NCBI GenBank assembly: GCA_040756415.1
Contig: JBFLYZ010000023.1
Coordinates: 1 to 51,837, forward strand
Source: JBFLYZ01 sp040756415
Lineage (GTDB): Bacteria > Bacteroidota > Bacteroidia > JADZBD01
Length of the DNA stretch: 51,837 nucleotides
Direction: 5' to 3'
The translations under genes and the position numbers were made by a program. Under the pieces are notes generated by a model. The model made no database searches. It was not told the DNA's origin and saw only the letters and a program-made list of their open reading frames with translations. Positions 8,556 through 15,900 of this stretch are shown here, piece by piece; positions within the stretch are counted from its first letter, which is position 1; the number at the start of each line of letters is the position of its first letter.

Positions 8556-10286
8556 TTAAACACGACCCAATTCTTCCATTAGCGCCCTCCTTTGTGCATA
8601 TTCCTTTCGGAACTGCGCGATCATCCGGCTAACAGCATCTTTTGCGCCAAGCTTTACCATCTTTCTCATATACCGGCAGGCATTTTGATAATGATGTCGT
8701 CCGGTGCTATTTTGCAGGTATTCAATAATTTTCTTTTCATAAATTTCCGTTAGCTCCTTTGCATAATCCTTTGAAAGATATTTTTCGTAGCCGGAAACAC
8801 CCTCAAGGGTAAGCGGACCTTTACTCACCCAGTTAAGCAATCTGTCCAACCACTGCTCGCTTATATATATTTCAGCGATCAGGTGAAAATCTCCGAAGCG
8901 GCTGTTTTTCTCAACATCCCTGATCAGCTCTTCAACAAATTGATTCCATTTATCCGATACAGTATTAGCTTTCATCAGCTGATAATAGTCTTTCTTCTCG
9001 CGAATGGAATGCACAAATAAAATTCTTGCATATTCTACTATTCTTCTCTTATCCTTTTGTTCTATTGCTACTCGCAGAAGCCAGTCATACCACTCCATCG
9101 CTAAGCCCGGCTTATTTTTTTTGTCGTGCGTGATTCCTTCCTGTGCAATGCGGATAACCTTCTCAAAATCATTTTTGGAAAGCGCCTTTTCCATCGCTGC
9201 TCTTCTAAGGGACGGATTGGATAAATTCTGCTCCATAAAAGCATCTGCTTCCTTTTCTCCTTTGATCTTAATGAGAATTTTCAGCTTTATAGTCTGAGCT
9301 TGTTCCTTGTCATATTCATCAGGGTGATCCTTATCGAGTAGTGCCATAATCTTATTGGCGTCCTCTTCTGTTCTGGTTATTTCAGAAGCAAGTGATAAGA
9401 CGCCCGTATGCCAATCCCACCCGGAGAACCGGCCCTTCTGATAAGCATTCAGGCAGTAATTGAAAAGCTGCTTTCGCACAACTTCAGGCAGCGATTTATC
9501 AGATGCAATTTCATTTAGCACCTCAATTGCTTCTTCGATACAGCCGCCTATATCTCCGTGGCTGTCGTCAGCGAATTGAAAGGCATCGGTCATTTCCTCC
9601 ATTACCGCGCAGCATTGAAAAATTGCGCTTCTGTAATTCTTGCGCAGGAGCTGATTACGGGCAGTTGTTACAAGTCCCGATACCATATTGCCAACCTGAA
9701 AGGTTCTGGACCAATCAATGTATCCATCCCTTCCCGCAGCCTGCTTTAGAATAGACTCTATTTGCTTGTTGTAAGATTCCTGCGATTCTTCCCTATTATA
9801 GTGAGCAAATGACGCCAGGAAAATATCTCTGAAATCCCGGTTATCTTCGGTTTTTTTCTGTATGAATTCAACTAGCTCCTGATGCGGAATCTCTCCGAGT
9901 AAATCCTTCACTTGATCAGAAATTGTTTTTTTTCTTTTTTGGGGTTGAGCCAATCGTGATCCCTTGGCACCGGCAATTTTTTCCTTTTGTTTTTTTGAAT
10001 GAATATCCAGTTCATCTTGCTGCAAATAAAAAAGAACAGCCGTTATGTGCTTGCACACCGGCCCGAGATCGTAATGGCATGTGCAGGAATGTTCATTGAT
10101 ATTTCCATTGCTTAATGCAATTTGAACAATATAGTCCTCTGTTCCTTCAACAATCGCCTCATAATGCCCCTGGGTTATTTCATCAACCGTACATACTGCT
10201 CCTTGTTTAAAATAGGTAAGCCCCCGCTTAAGAATGGTTTCATCTATGAATTGCTCGAATTGCTTTATTGGGAAATTCATGGCCAT
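8556..10286 (-). CDS. SWIM zinc-finger domain protein
   Basis: A 576-residue protein with an N-terminal SWIM finger at about residues 68-82: CTC, then CKH, fitting CxCxnCxH. The rest (about 150-576) looks alpha-helical and repeat-like, with many aromatic and basic residues; I recognise no catalytic motif. SWIM domains bind DNA or protein partners and often accompany SWI/SNF helicases, but no helicase is adjacent. The gene is visibly AT-richer than its surroundings: bases 9001-9060 are 18/60 GC against 34/60 in 22021-22080. With two tRNA genes just upstream, this suggests acquisition by transfer. The -7 box lies five bases before the ATG. Start could be residue 1 or the Met two residues on. 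Confidence 0.85.
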   Translation of the reverse strand: MAMNFPIKQFEQFIDETILKRGLTYFKQGAVCTVDEITQGHYEAIVEGTEDYIVQIALSNGNINEHSCTCHYDLGPVCKHITAVLFYLQQDELDIHSKKQKEKIAGAKGSRLAQPQKRKKTISDQVKDLLGEIPHQELVEFIQKKTEDNRDFRDIFLASFAHYNREESQESYNKQIESILKQAAGRDGYIDWSRTFQVGNMVSGLVTTARNQLLRKNYRSAIFQCCAVMEEMTDAFQFADDSHGDIGGCIEEAIEVLNEIASDKSLPEVVRKQLFNYCLNAYQKGRFSGWDWHTGVLSLASEITRTEEDANKIMALLDKDHPDEYDKEQAQTIKLKILIKIKGEKEADAFMEQNLSNPSLRRAAMEKALSKNDFEKVIRIAQEGITHDKKNKPGLAMEWYDWLLRVAIEQKDKRRIVEYARILFVHSIREKKDYYQLMKANTVSDKWNQFVEELIRDVEKNSRFGDFHLIAEIYISEQWLDRLLNWVSKGPLTLEGVSGYEKYLSKDYAKELTEIYEKKIIEYLQNSTGRHHYQNACRYMRKMVKLGAKDAVSRMIAQFRKEYAQRRALMEELGRV

Positions 10287-10291
10287 TAGTG

Positions 10292-10299
10292 CAAAGATA
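10292..10299 (-). promoter_or_regulatory. -7 promoter box, SWIM gene
   Basis: On the minus strand this reads TATCTTTG, a perfect match to the Bacteroidota -7 element TAnnTTTG. It ends five bases before the ATG, so transcription would start at or next to the start codon. No convincing -33 TTG is seen at the usual distance. Confidence 0.6.
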
Positions 10300-10397
10300 A
10301 GCCTTGAAAGGAAAACTCTCGCATGTAGTAACGTTCCATAAATAAAAAAAGCAGTTTATATCAATAAGCGACATAAACTGCCATTTTCATACAATTG

Positions 10398-10472
<75 letters not shown>

Positions 10473-10523
10473 TAACATTTAAGAACCTATTACAAAAATA
10501 ATAATTAAATCGGTGCGGCCTCC

Positions 10524-10823
10524 TGGATTCCGCTGTGGCGATACAGGCTTTCTCGCCAAGATTCGTTTCGCAAACTCGTGTGGCTATGCCACCCGGGTCC
10601 ACTTTCGTGGGCCCACTTGGATTCCCGCTTCGTCCAACTCAGCGGGACAGGCTTCTCCCCAAGGTTTGCTGCGCAAACTCGTGTGGCTATGCCACCCGGG
10701 CCCACTTTCGTGGGCCCACTTGGATTCCCGCTTCGTCCAACTCAGCGGGACAGGCTTCTCCCCAAGGTTTGCTGCGCAAACTCGTGTGGCTATACCACCC
10801 GGGTCCACTTTCGTGGGCCCACT
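10524..10823 (-). repeat. Tandem 103-bp repeats attached to the tRNA-Met 3' end
   Basis: Two 103-bp units (10618-10720 and 10721-10823) differ at only two positions; a diverged 94-bp copy (10524-10617) precedes them. Every unit contains CCAAGTGGGCCCAC, exactly the T-arm/acceptor 3' end of the adjacent tRNA-Met, so the last unit merges into the tRNA gene. On the minus strand each unit can form four hairpins: GGGCCCAC with a GAAA loop, GTGGC-ATA-GCCAC, GTTTGC-GCA-GCAAAC, and CCCGCT/AGCGGG. One of the two unit differences turns a G-C pair into G-U on the minus-strand RNA. Overlapping 85-113 residue ORFs across it are products of the repetition and not genes. Confidence 0.9.
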
Positions 10824-10887
10824 TGGGATCGAACCAAGCACCCACAGATTATGAGTCTGTTGCTCTAACCGAATGAGCTATGGGCCC
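10814..10887 (-). tRNA. tRNA-Met(CAT), elongator type
   Basis: On the minus strand, a 74-nt cloverleaf has a perfect 7-bp acceptor stem GGGCCCA/TGGGCCC, discriminator A, anticodon stem ACAGA/TCTGT and loop CTCATAA, so the anticodon is CAT. The paired first base and overall sequence favour elongator Met over initiator; a tRNA-Ile2 with modified C34 is less likely but not excluded. CCA is not encoded. The repeat array begins inside its 3' end. Confidence 0.94.
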
Positions 10888-10907
10888 TGAAAAGGACAGC
10901 GAAATTA

Positions 10908-10915
10908 TATATTTG
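10908..10915 (+). promoter_or_regulatory. -7 promoter box, HAD hydrolase gene
   Basis: TATATTTG matches TAnnTTTG perfectly and lies 15 bases before ATG 10931. It supports that start over an upstream in-frame one that would overlap the tRNA-Met gene. Confidence 0.5.
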
Positions 10916-10930
10916 CAGGGATTTAGCCAA

Positions 10931-11551
10931 ATGAATCCGCACGATTATAGGAATATTATTTTCGACCTGGGAGGCGTGATCCTGAATATAGATTACAAGC
11001 TGCCCGAAAAGGCCTTTGAGCGCCTGGGCATGAAAGATTTCAGCAAAATCTACTCCAAGGCTGCCCAGGAAAAGCTATTCGACCTGTTTGAAACGGGCAA
11101 AATGAGCCCCGCTGAGTTCCGCAATTCCCTGCGCAAATACCTGCCCCCCGCTGTAAGCGATGCCGAAATCGACCGGGCCTGGAACAGCATGCTGCTCGAT
11201 ATGCCGGAAGAGCGCGTAAGGCTGATCACCGGCCTGCGCAAAACACATAAGGTATTTCTGCTGAGCAATACCAACGAGATCCACTTCACAGCCGTAGCCG
11301 CCTATATACAGGAAAAGTTCGGCAGGGATATTCTCGCACGCATGTTCGATGCCGTCTATCTTTCGCACGAGCGCAACATGCGTAAGCCCGACCGCGGGAT
11401 CTTTGAGCTGGCGCTGCGTGAGAACGGCCTCAGGCCTGAAGAAACGCTTTTCATTGATGATTCCATCCAGCACATCGAAGGCGCCCGCAAAACGGGTATC
11501 ACGGCTTATCACCTTCAAAAGGAAGAGAATATTACCGATCTGTTCCGCTGA
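10931..11551 (+). CDS. HAD-superfamily hydrolase
   Basis: A 206-residue HAD-like phosphatase. Motif I is IIFDLGGVIL near residues 8-17, with a Gly where many phosphatases have the second Asp (DLGGV type); motif II is LLSNTN, the motif III Lys is in RKPDRGIF, and motif IV is TLFIDDS. This pattern is typical of the HAD-IA subfamily related to YihX/epoxide-hydrolase N-terminal domain phosphatases, which act on small phosphate esters; the substrate cannot be read from sequence. The start was set at 10931 because a longer frame would run into tRNA-Met. Its stop abuts the stop of the convergent epimerase gene. Confidence 0.9.
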   Translation: MNPHDYRNIIFDLGGVILNIDYKLPEKAFERLGMKDFSKIYSKAAQEKLFDLFETGKMSPAEFRNSLRKYLPPAVSDAEIDRAWNSMLLDMPEERVRLITGLRKTHKVFLLSNTNEIHFTAVAAYIQEKFGRDILARMFDAVYLSHERNMRKPDRGIFELALRENGLRPEETLFIDDSIQHIEGARKTGITAYHLQKEENITDLFR

Positions 11552-11953
11552 TCAGGCGATGGACTGACAAAGCTCGACCAGCACGCCATTGGTGCCCCTG
11601 GGATGAAGAAAACAAACCAGCTTATTGTCCGCCCCCTTTTTGGGTTCTGCCGATAAAAGGGTAAATCCCTCCTCCGCAAGGCGCCTCATCTCCGCGCGTA
11701 TATCATCTACCTCGAAAGCAATATGGTGTATGCCCTCCCCTCTCTTCTCTATATGCCTGGCAATAGGGCTTTCGGGGTTGGTGGCCTCCAGCAGCTCTAT
11801 CTTGTTTTCGCCTGTCATGAAAAAAGAGGTGGTCACTCCCTCGCTGTCCACCCGTTCGGTCTTGTAATGCTTTTTTCCCAGCAGCTTTTCAAACAGCCTA
11901 TTCGACTCTTCCAGGCTCCTGACCGCAATCCCTATATGCTCTATCTTTTTCAT
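11552..11953 (-). CDS. mce: Methylmalonyl-CoA epimerase
   Basis: A 133-residue vicinal-oxygen-chelate protein that interconverts (2R)- and (2S)-methylmalonyl-CoA, linking propionyl-CoA and succinyl-CoA metabolism. The start MKKIEHIGIAV, the middle GEGIHHIAFEVDDI and the end GVLVELCQ carry the family's metal-binding His and Glu residues. Length is normal for the family. The mutase and carboxylase genes are not nearby. It is convergent with the HAD gene and lies 66 bases upstream of the secreted-protein terminator on the same strand. Confidence 0.93.
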   Translation of the reverse strand: MKKIEHIGIAVRSLEESNRLFEKLLGKKHYKTERVDSEGVTTSFFMTGENKIELLEATNPESPIARHIEKRGEGIHHIAFEVDDIRAEMRRLAEEGFTLLSAEPKKGADNKLVCFLHPRGTNGVLVELCQSIA

Positions 11954-11970
11954 CCTGATAAAACGTCTAT

Positions 11971-12000
11971 AAAAAACGATCCCCCGAAGTTCGGGGGATC
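11971..12000 (-). terminator. Terminator of the secreted-protein gene
   Basis: A 9-bp stem GATCCCCCG/CGGGGGATC with a 5-base loop. On the minus strand it is followed by GTTTTTTAT, so it terminates transcription from the gene that ends at 12020, ahead of mce. Confidence 0.85.
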
Positions 12001-12019
12001 AGCGCTATAAAAATATGTC

Positions 12020-12814
12020 TTACTTCTTTTTGATGAACTCGGTGGTCTTGTTATCGTAGTTCAGATAGTATACGTCAGGGGCAAGGCTCTTTACATCCAC
12101 CTTTGCGCCATAACCTTTCTTGACTATGTTGCCGAACTTGTCGTATATCTCATACATGGTCTCACCGCCATCGAACATCAGCTCGGCCGCCACTTTGAGC
12201 GTGGGAACGGTGATCTCGGGAGCGTCTGACATGAATTTAATGGGCTTGGAATAGCGGGGCTGGCTGGTGTAATCTACTTGCTTGATGCGTACCTGGTTTT
12301 CGCCAAAATGGGGAGTGATCTTGAATGAATAATCGTTGGTGCCCGGAGTTCCTTTCCCATCCACTTCGCCAACCTTTACCCATTTGTTCCAGCGGAACTG
12401 CTCGATGATGAAGGGAAGCTGGCCCTGCTCGCCCGTGGTGGTCCACTTAATGGTGCCATCCTTATCGGCTGTCATGGCCTTTACATCAAAGGTGCTTTTA
12501 GGCTTGAGCACTTCGGGGTTCAGCACCTTGGGCTTGCAATCGTCCTTATGCTCGATCTTTACGGAAACCTTGTCGCCTACCTTTAGCTGGAGATTGGTAA
12601 AGTCGATCTCGAAAGCGCTGGAGTTGATCTCATCGGTAGTAACCTGCCCGTTGACCTCCACCTTGCTGGCGCAAAAACCTACGCCCGAACCCGCAAAAGG
12701 ATTCTGAACGTACAGGTTTTTACCCTGGTAATTTCCCTCAAGTATGATATTCCCGGCAAAAGAAGCTATTCCGAATCCTGCACTGAAAATGAAACAAAAA
12801 ATAGTCTTTTTCAT
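12020..12814 (-). CDS. Secreted protein with type IX-like C-terminal sorting tail
   Basis: A 264-residue protein that I do not recognise as an enzyme. It starts with a signal peptide (MKKTIFCFIFSAGFGIASFA); I chose this Met over an upstream in-frame start that would put about 28 polar residues before it. The body looks beta-rich, with NLYVQNPFAGSGVGFC near the mature N-terminus. The last 45 residues (MYEIYDKFGNIVKKGYG, then LAPDVYYLNYD, ending EFIKKK) follow the type A sorting-domain pattern used by type IX secretion (xYDxxGxxV, then LxxGxYxL, then a Lys-rich end), with Asp replacing the usual Gly. Cell-surface or secreted location is inferred. Confidence 0.8.
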   Translation of the reverse strand: MKKTIFCFIFSAGFGIASFAGNIILEGNYQGKNLYVQNPFAGSGVGFCASKVEVNGQVTTDEINSSAFEIDFTNLQLKVGDKVSVKIEHKDDCKPKVLNPEVLKPKSTFDVKAMTADKDGTIKWTTTGEQGQLPFIIEQFRWNKWVKVGEVDGKGTPGTNDYSFKITPHFGENQVRIKQVDYTSQPRYSKPIKFMSDAPEITVPTLKVAAELMFDGGETMYEIYDKFGNIVKKGYGAKVDVKSLAPDVYYLNYDNKTTEFIKKK

Positions 12815-12999
12815 AACTTCCGGCATAAGACGTTTTTGGTGTGTGTATGCCTCAAAAAATTCAAAGCGCAATATTATAACGGTTTTTTGGTTTATCAAAA
12901 TAAAAACGTATTTTTTTATGATGAAGCCCGCTTTGCTGTCGCTGAATGATTTTTATGGCCGGCCGAACGTTTTTAACCAAGATTTTTTAGTTTTATTTG

Positions 13000-13007
13000 T
13001 AATTTTG
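13000..13007 (+). promoter_or_regulatory. Possible -7 box, solute-binding lipoprotein gene
   Basis: TAATTTTG fits TAnnTTTG in the divergent 279-base gap between the secreted-protein and lipoprotein genes. It is 86 bases before the ATG and no clear -33 TTG accompanies it, so the match could be chance in AT-rich sequence. Confidence 0.35.
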
Positions 13008-13093
13008 GTCGATAGTTGCTAATCTTGCAGTGACTTTATGTATTATACCCTAAGGCTACTTTCTGTTTTTCAGCAACTTACGTCATATCTTAT

Positions 13094-14842
13094 ATGAGAA
13101 AACTGCTCTTTTTATCCGCTATTTTATCCTTACTGCTTGCATCTTGTTCGGGGCCCGGTGGTAATGGTAAGGAGGGGCTGGGAGGTCGTGTTTACGGAGG
13201 GGTTTTCAGGCTGAACGAAACGGAAAAATACCATACTTTTTATCCCTACGCTATTACCGACCTGATCTCGGCAAACATCGCTTACCAGGTCTATGAAGGC
13301 TTGGTCAAGTTCAACCCCGGTAATGTAACGGAGCTTCGGCCCTCCATTGCCGAATCGTGGACCATGAACGATGACGGCACGGTGTACACCTTCAAGCTGC
13401 GTAAAGATGTTTATTTTCAGGATGATGCCTGCTTTGATGGCGGGAAAGGCAGAAATGTGACCGCGGCCGACTTTAAGTATTCCTTTGAGCTGCTGTGCAC
13501 GCAAAGCCCTGATAATTTGCTTTTTAGCGGCACCTTTAAGGATAAGGTAAAAGGAGCGAATGAGTATTACGCGGCCAGTGCCAGCGGAAAACCTTCCGCA
13601 GACCTGGAAGGGGTAAAGGTCATTGACGACTATACCTTGCAGATCACCCTTAACGCGCCCAGTTCCTCTTTCCTATATATACTGGCCAGCCCGGGCTGTT
13701 TTGTGGTGTCAAAAGAAGGGATCAACAAGTACGGCAATAAGCTCAGGCTCGGTACAGGCCCTTTCGTTATTTCCAACGCGGAAAAAGCCGACCAGAATCT
13801 TATTCTTGTGAAGAACCGTAACTATTACGGCACCGATTCACTGGGCAACAAGCTGCCTTTCCTCGATACGATCATGATCAGTTTCCTTCCTACCAAATCT
13901 AAGGAGCTGGAAGCGTTCAAGAACAATGACCTGGATGTGGTGTTTGGCCTGCCGGCCGAGTCGGTGAGCGAAATGGTGGAAAGCTCGATCAAGGATTTTA
14001 AAAATCCCCCGAAATATGTGCTGGACCGCACCCCCGAACTGGCCACGCAGTACTACGAGTTCATTACTACGCGCCCTCCTTTCAATAACGTAAAGGTGCG
14101 CCAGGCCTTCAGCTATGCCATCAACCGCGATAAGATCATTGAGAATGTGCTTAACCGCGAAGCATACGGGCCAGGCATTTACGGCTTTTGCCCGCAAAGC
14201 CTGATCGGGTATGATGTAACCAAGATCAAGGGTTATAGCTATGATCCGGAAAAAGCCCGCCAGTTGCTGGCCGAAGCGGGATACCCCGGAGGCAAAGGCT
14301 TCCCGGATGTGCGCATCGAGCTCAACAGCGGTGGTGCGCGTCACTCCAAAGTAGTGGAGGAGATCAAAAACCAGCTTAAGGATGTGCTGAACGTTAATCT
14401 GGATTATTACATCGTTCCCCTGTCGCAAAAAATGGAGGACGCCAAATATGCGCGCGCGGATGTTTTCCGGTCGGCCTGGATAGCCGACTTCCCAAGCCCG
14501 GAGAATTTCCTTTGGGTATTCTATGGCAAGACCGTGCCCGACAGCATGTCCAAGCCATCATGGCCCAACATCCCTCGTTACCGCAACGCGGTTTACGACA
14601 GCCTTTTCGACCTGGGGCGCTCGGCCAAAACAAGGCAGGAAAGCTACTCCTATTTCCAGCAGGCCGAGCAGGTGCTTATGAACGATGCGCCTATCATTGT
14701 GCTCTGGCATGACGAGAACATGAAGCTGGCGCATTTCCATGTAAAGAACTTCTATTTCAATCCTATGAATCTCAGGAGTTTTTCAGAAGTATATATTCAA
14801 CGCGGTACGGCTGAGCAAAAAGAGGAGCCAAAAAGCAACTGA
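13094..14842 (+). CDS. Oligopeptide-type ABC transporter substrate-binding lipoprotein
   Basis: A 582-residue family 5 extracellular solute-binding protein (OppA/DppA-like). It has a lipoprotein signal peptide with lipobox LLASC (Cys about 18). The body shows family features: YQVYEGLVKFNP, AESWTMNDDGTVYTFKLRKDVYF, VTAADFKYSFE and VRQAFSYAINRDKI. Such proteins deliver peptides or similar ligands to an inner-membrane permease. No permease or ATPase genes are adjacent, so it is an orphan binding protein whose partners lie elsewhere or which serves a sensing role. A terminator follows directly. Confidence 0.92.
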   Translation: MRKLLFLSAILSLLLASCSGPGGNGKEGLGGRVYGGVFRLNETEKYHTFYPYAITDLISANIAYQVYEGLVKFNPGNVTELRPSIAESWTMNDDGTVYTFKLRKDVYFQDDACFDGGKGRNVTAADFKYSFELLCTQSPDNLLFSGTFKDKVKGANEYYAASASGKPSADLEGVKVIDDYTLQITLNAPSSSFLYILASPGCFVVSKEGINKYGNKLRLGTGPFVISNAEKADQNLILVKNRNYYGTDSLGNKLPFLDTIMISFLPTKSKELEAFKNNDLDVVFGLPAESVSEMVESSIKDFKNPPKYVLDRTPELATQYYEFITTRPPFNNVKVRQAFSYAINRDKIIENVLNREAYGPGIYGFCPQSLIGYDVTKIKGYSYDPEKARQLLAEAGYPGGKGFPDVRIELNSGGARHSKVVEEIKNQLKDVLNVNLDYYIVPLSQKMEDAKYARADVFRSAWIADFPSPENFLWVFYGKTVPDSMSKPSWPNIPRYRNAVYDSLFDLGRSAKTRQESYSYFQQAEQVLMNDAPIIVLWHDENMKLAHFHVKNFYFNPMNLRSFSEVYIQRGTAEQKEEPKSN

Positions 14843-14861
14843 TCTGCTTGAAATCCGTTTA

Positions 14862-14885
14862 AAAAGCCTCCCGCGGGAGGCTTTT
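14862..14885 (+). terminator. Terminator after the solute-binding gene
   Basis: A 10-bp stem AAAAGCCTCC/GGAGGCTTTT with CGCG loop, followed by GTTTTT, 20 bases after the stop codon. Confidence 0.9.
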
Positions 14886-14903
14886 GTTTTTCAACTACGT
14901 TAA

Positions 14904-15839
14904 ATGGCCTTAAAGAACTACTATATCATTCTTGGCGTGCCTGCTACAGCATCGCAGGAGGATATCAAGCAGGCCTACCGCAGGCTGGCCAAACAATTCC
15001 ACCCGGATATTAACCCGGGCGACCAGTATATAGAAGAGCGTTTCAAGGAAATATCCGAAGCTTATACCACCCTTTCCGATGAGGAGCTGCGCAGAAAATA
15101 CGACATGAAGTTCTTGTATGCGCGCAACGCAGAGAGCTCGCAGCGGACAGGTGCCGAGCGCAAGGCCCGCCCGCGTTACAGGCGCAAGCCCGATGCTCCC
15201 CTCACCCGCAGGGAGAAGCGCGCCATATTCATTATGCTTACGGCCGGAATATCCTTCGTCACCTTCATGGCCGTCATGTCGTTCTTCATCCCCGAATACG
15301 ATGAGGCGGAGACCCTGCGCCAGATACTGGCCCACGACAAGTTCCACCCGAGGACCGACAATCACAATAACGCCAGGACGCCCCTCATCACCACTTCCGA
15401 CTCGCCCTATGAGGCCTACTTCGGTGGCGATGTGGATTCAGAGGATTCGCGCGGCAATATCTCCGTAGAGAACAACCTAACTCATGCAGCCGTGGTATGC
15501 CTGGTGGAGGCCAGGGAGCCCCACCGTACCATCCGCAATGAATACATAGAGCCCGGTGGCACCTACCGGTTTACCGCGATCCCTGCCGGCACGTATTACA
15601 TTAAGGCCTATTTCGGAAATATATGGCAGCCGCTCAAGAAAATGCATGATGGAACGGTGACCGGGGGCTTTGAGAAGGAATCGGGATTCTTCAAATCGGA
15701 TGATCCGAAGAACCTGTATCACATCTCCCAGGACATCTCGGGCGACAATCTGGTTTACCGCAATTACGAGATCCTGCTCAGCAAGGTGTTTGACGATAAA
15801 AAGAGGGAGATCAGCCCCGAGGAGTTTTTCCGGAAATAA
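14904..15839 (+). CDS. Membrane-anchored J-domain protein
   Basis: A 311-residue protein with an N-terminal J domain (residues 3-66) containing the essential HPD motif in FHPDINPG and the helix IV pattern LRRKYD. A basic linker follows, then one hydrophobic helix at about 110-130 (FIMLTAGISFVTFMAVMSFF). The C-terminal 170 residues look like a beta-sandwich; IEPGGTYRFTAIPAGTYYIKAYFG resembles a carboxypeptidase-regulatory or Ig-like fold. J domains stimulate Hsp70 (DnaK) ATPase. Here the J domain would be cytoplasmic and the C-terminal domain periplasmic. There are no zinc-finger or CTD modules, so it is not DnaJ proper. Its target is unknown. Confidence 0.85.
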   Translation: MALKNYYIILGVPATASQEDIKQAYRRLAKQFHPDINPGDQYIEERFKEISEAYTTLSDEELRRKYDMKFLYARNAESSQRTGAERKARPRYRRKPDAPLTRREKRAIFIMLTAGISFVTFMAVMSFFIPEYDEAETLRQILAHDKFHPRTDNHNNARTPLITTSDSPYEAYFGGDVDSEDSRGNISVENNLTHAAVVCLVEAREPHRTIRNEYIEPGGTYRFTAIPAGTYYIKAYFGNIWQPLKKMHDGTVTGGFEKESGFFKSDDPKNLYHISQDISGDNLVYRNYEILLSKVFDDKKREISPEEFFRK

Positions 15840-15873
15840 TTCGGTCTGCAGTGCGTTCTAAGCTTAAAAAGGC

Positions 15874-15881
15874 TACTTTTG
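15874..15881 (+). promoter_or_regulatory. -7 promoter box, typA
   Basis: TACTTTTG matches TAnnTTTG exactly, 19 bases before the GTG start of typA. No strong -33 TTG is seen. Confidence 0.5.
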
Positions 15882-15900
15882 CACCCGAATTTTTCATCGC

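Noticed and set aside
10524..10823. CRISPR array.
   Set aside because: Only two close and one diverged unit, contiguous without unique spacers, unit length 103 bp, no cas genes.
10505..10876. Several 85-113 residue ORFs on both strands across the tRNA-Met repeat array.
   Set aside because: They repeat the same peptide in different frames because the unit is 103 bp (not a multiple of three), and they run into the tRNA gene. The region is structured repeat DNA, not coding.
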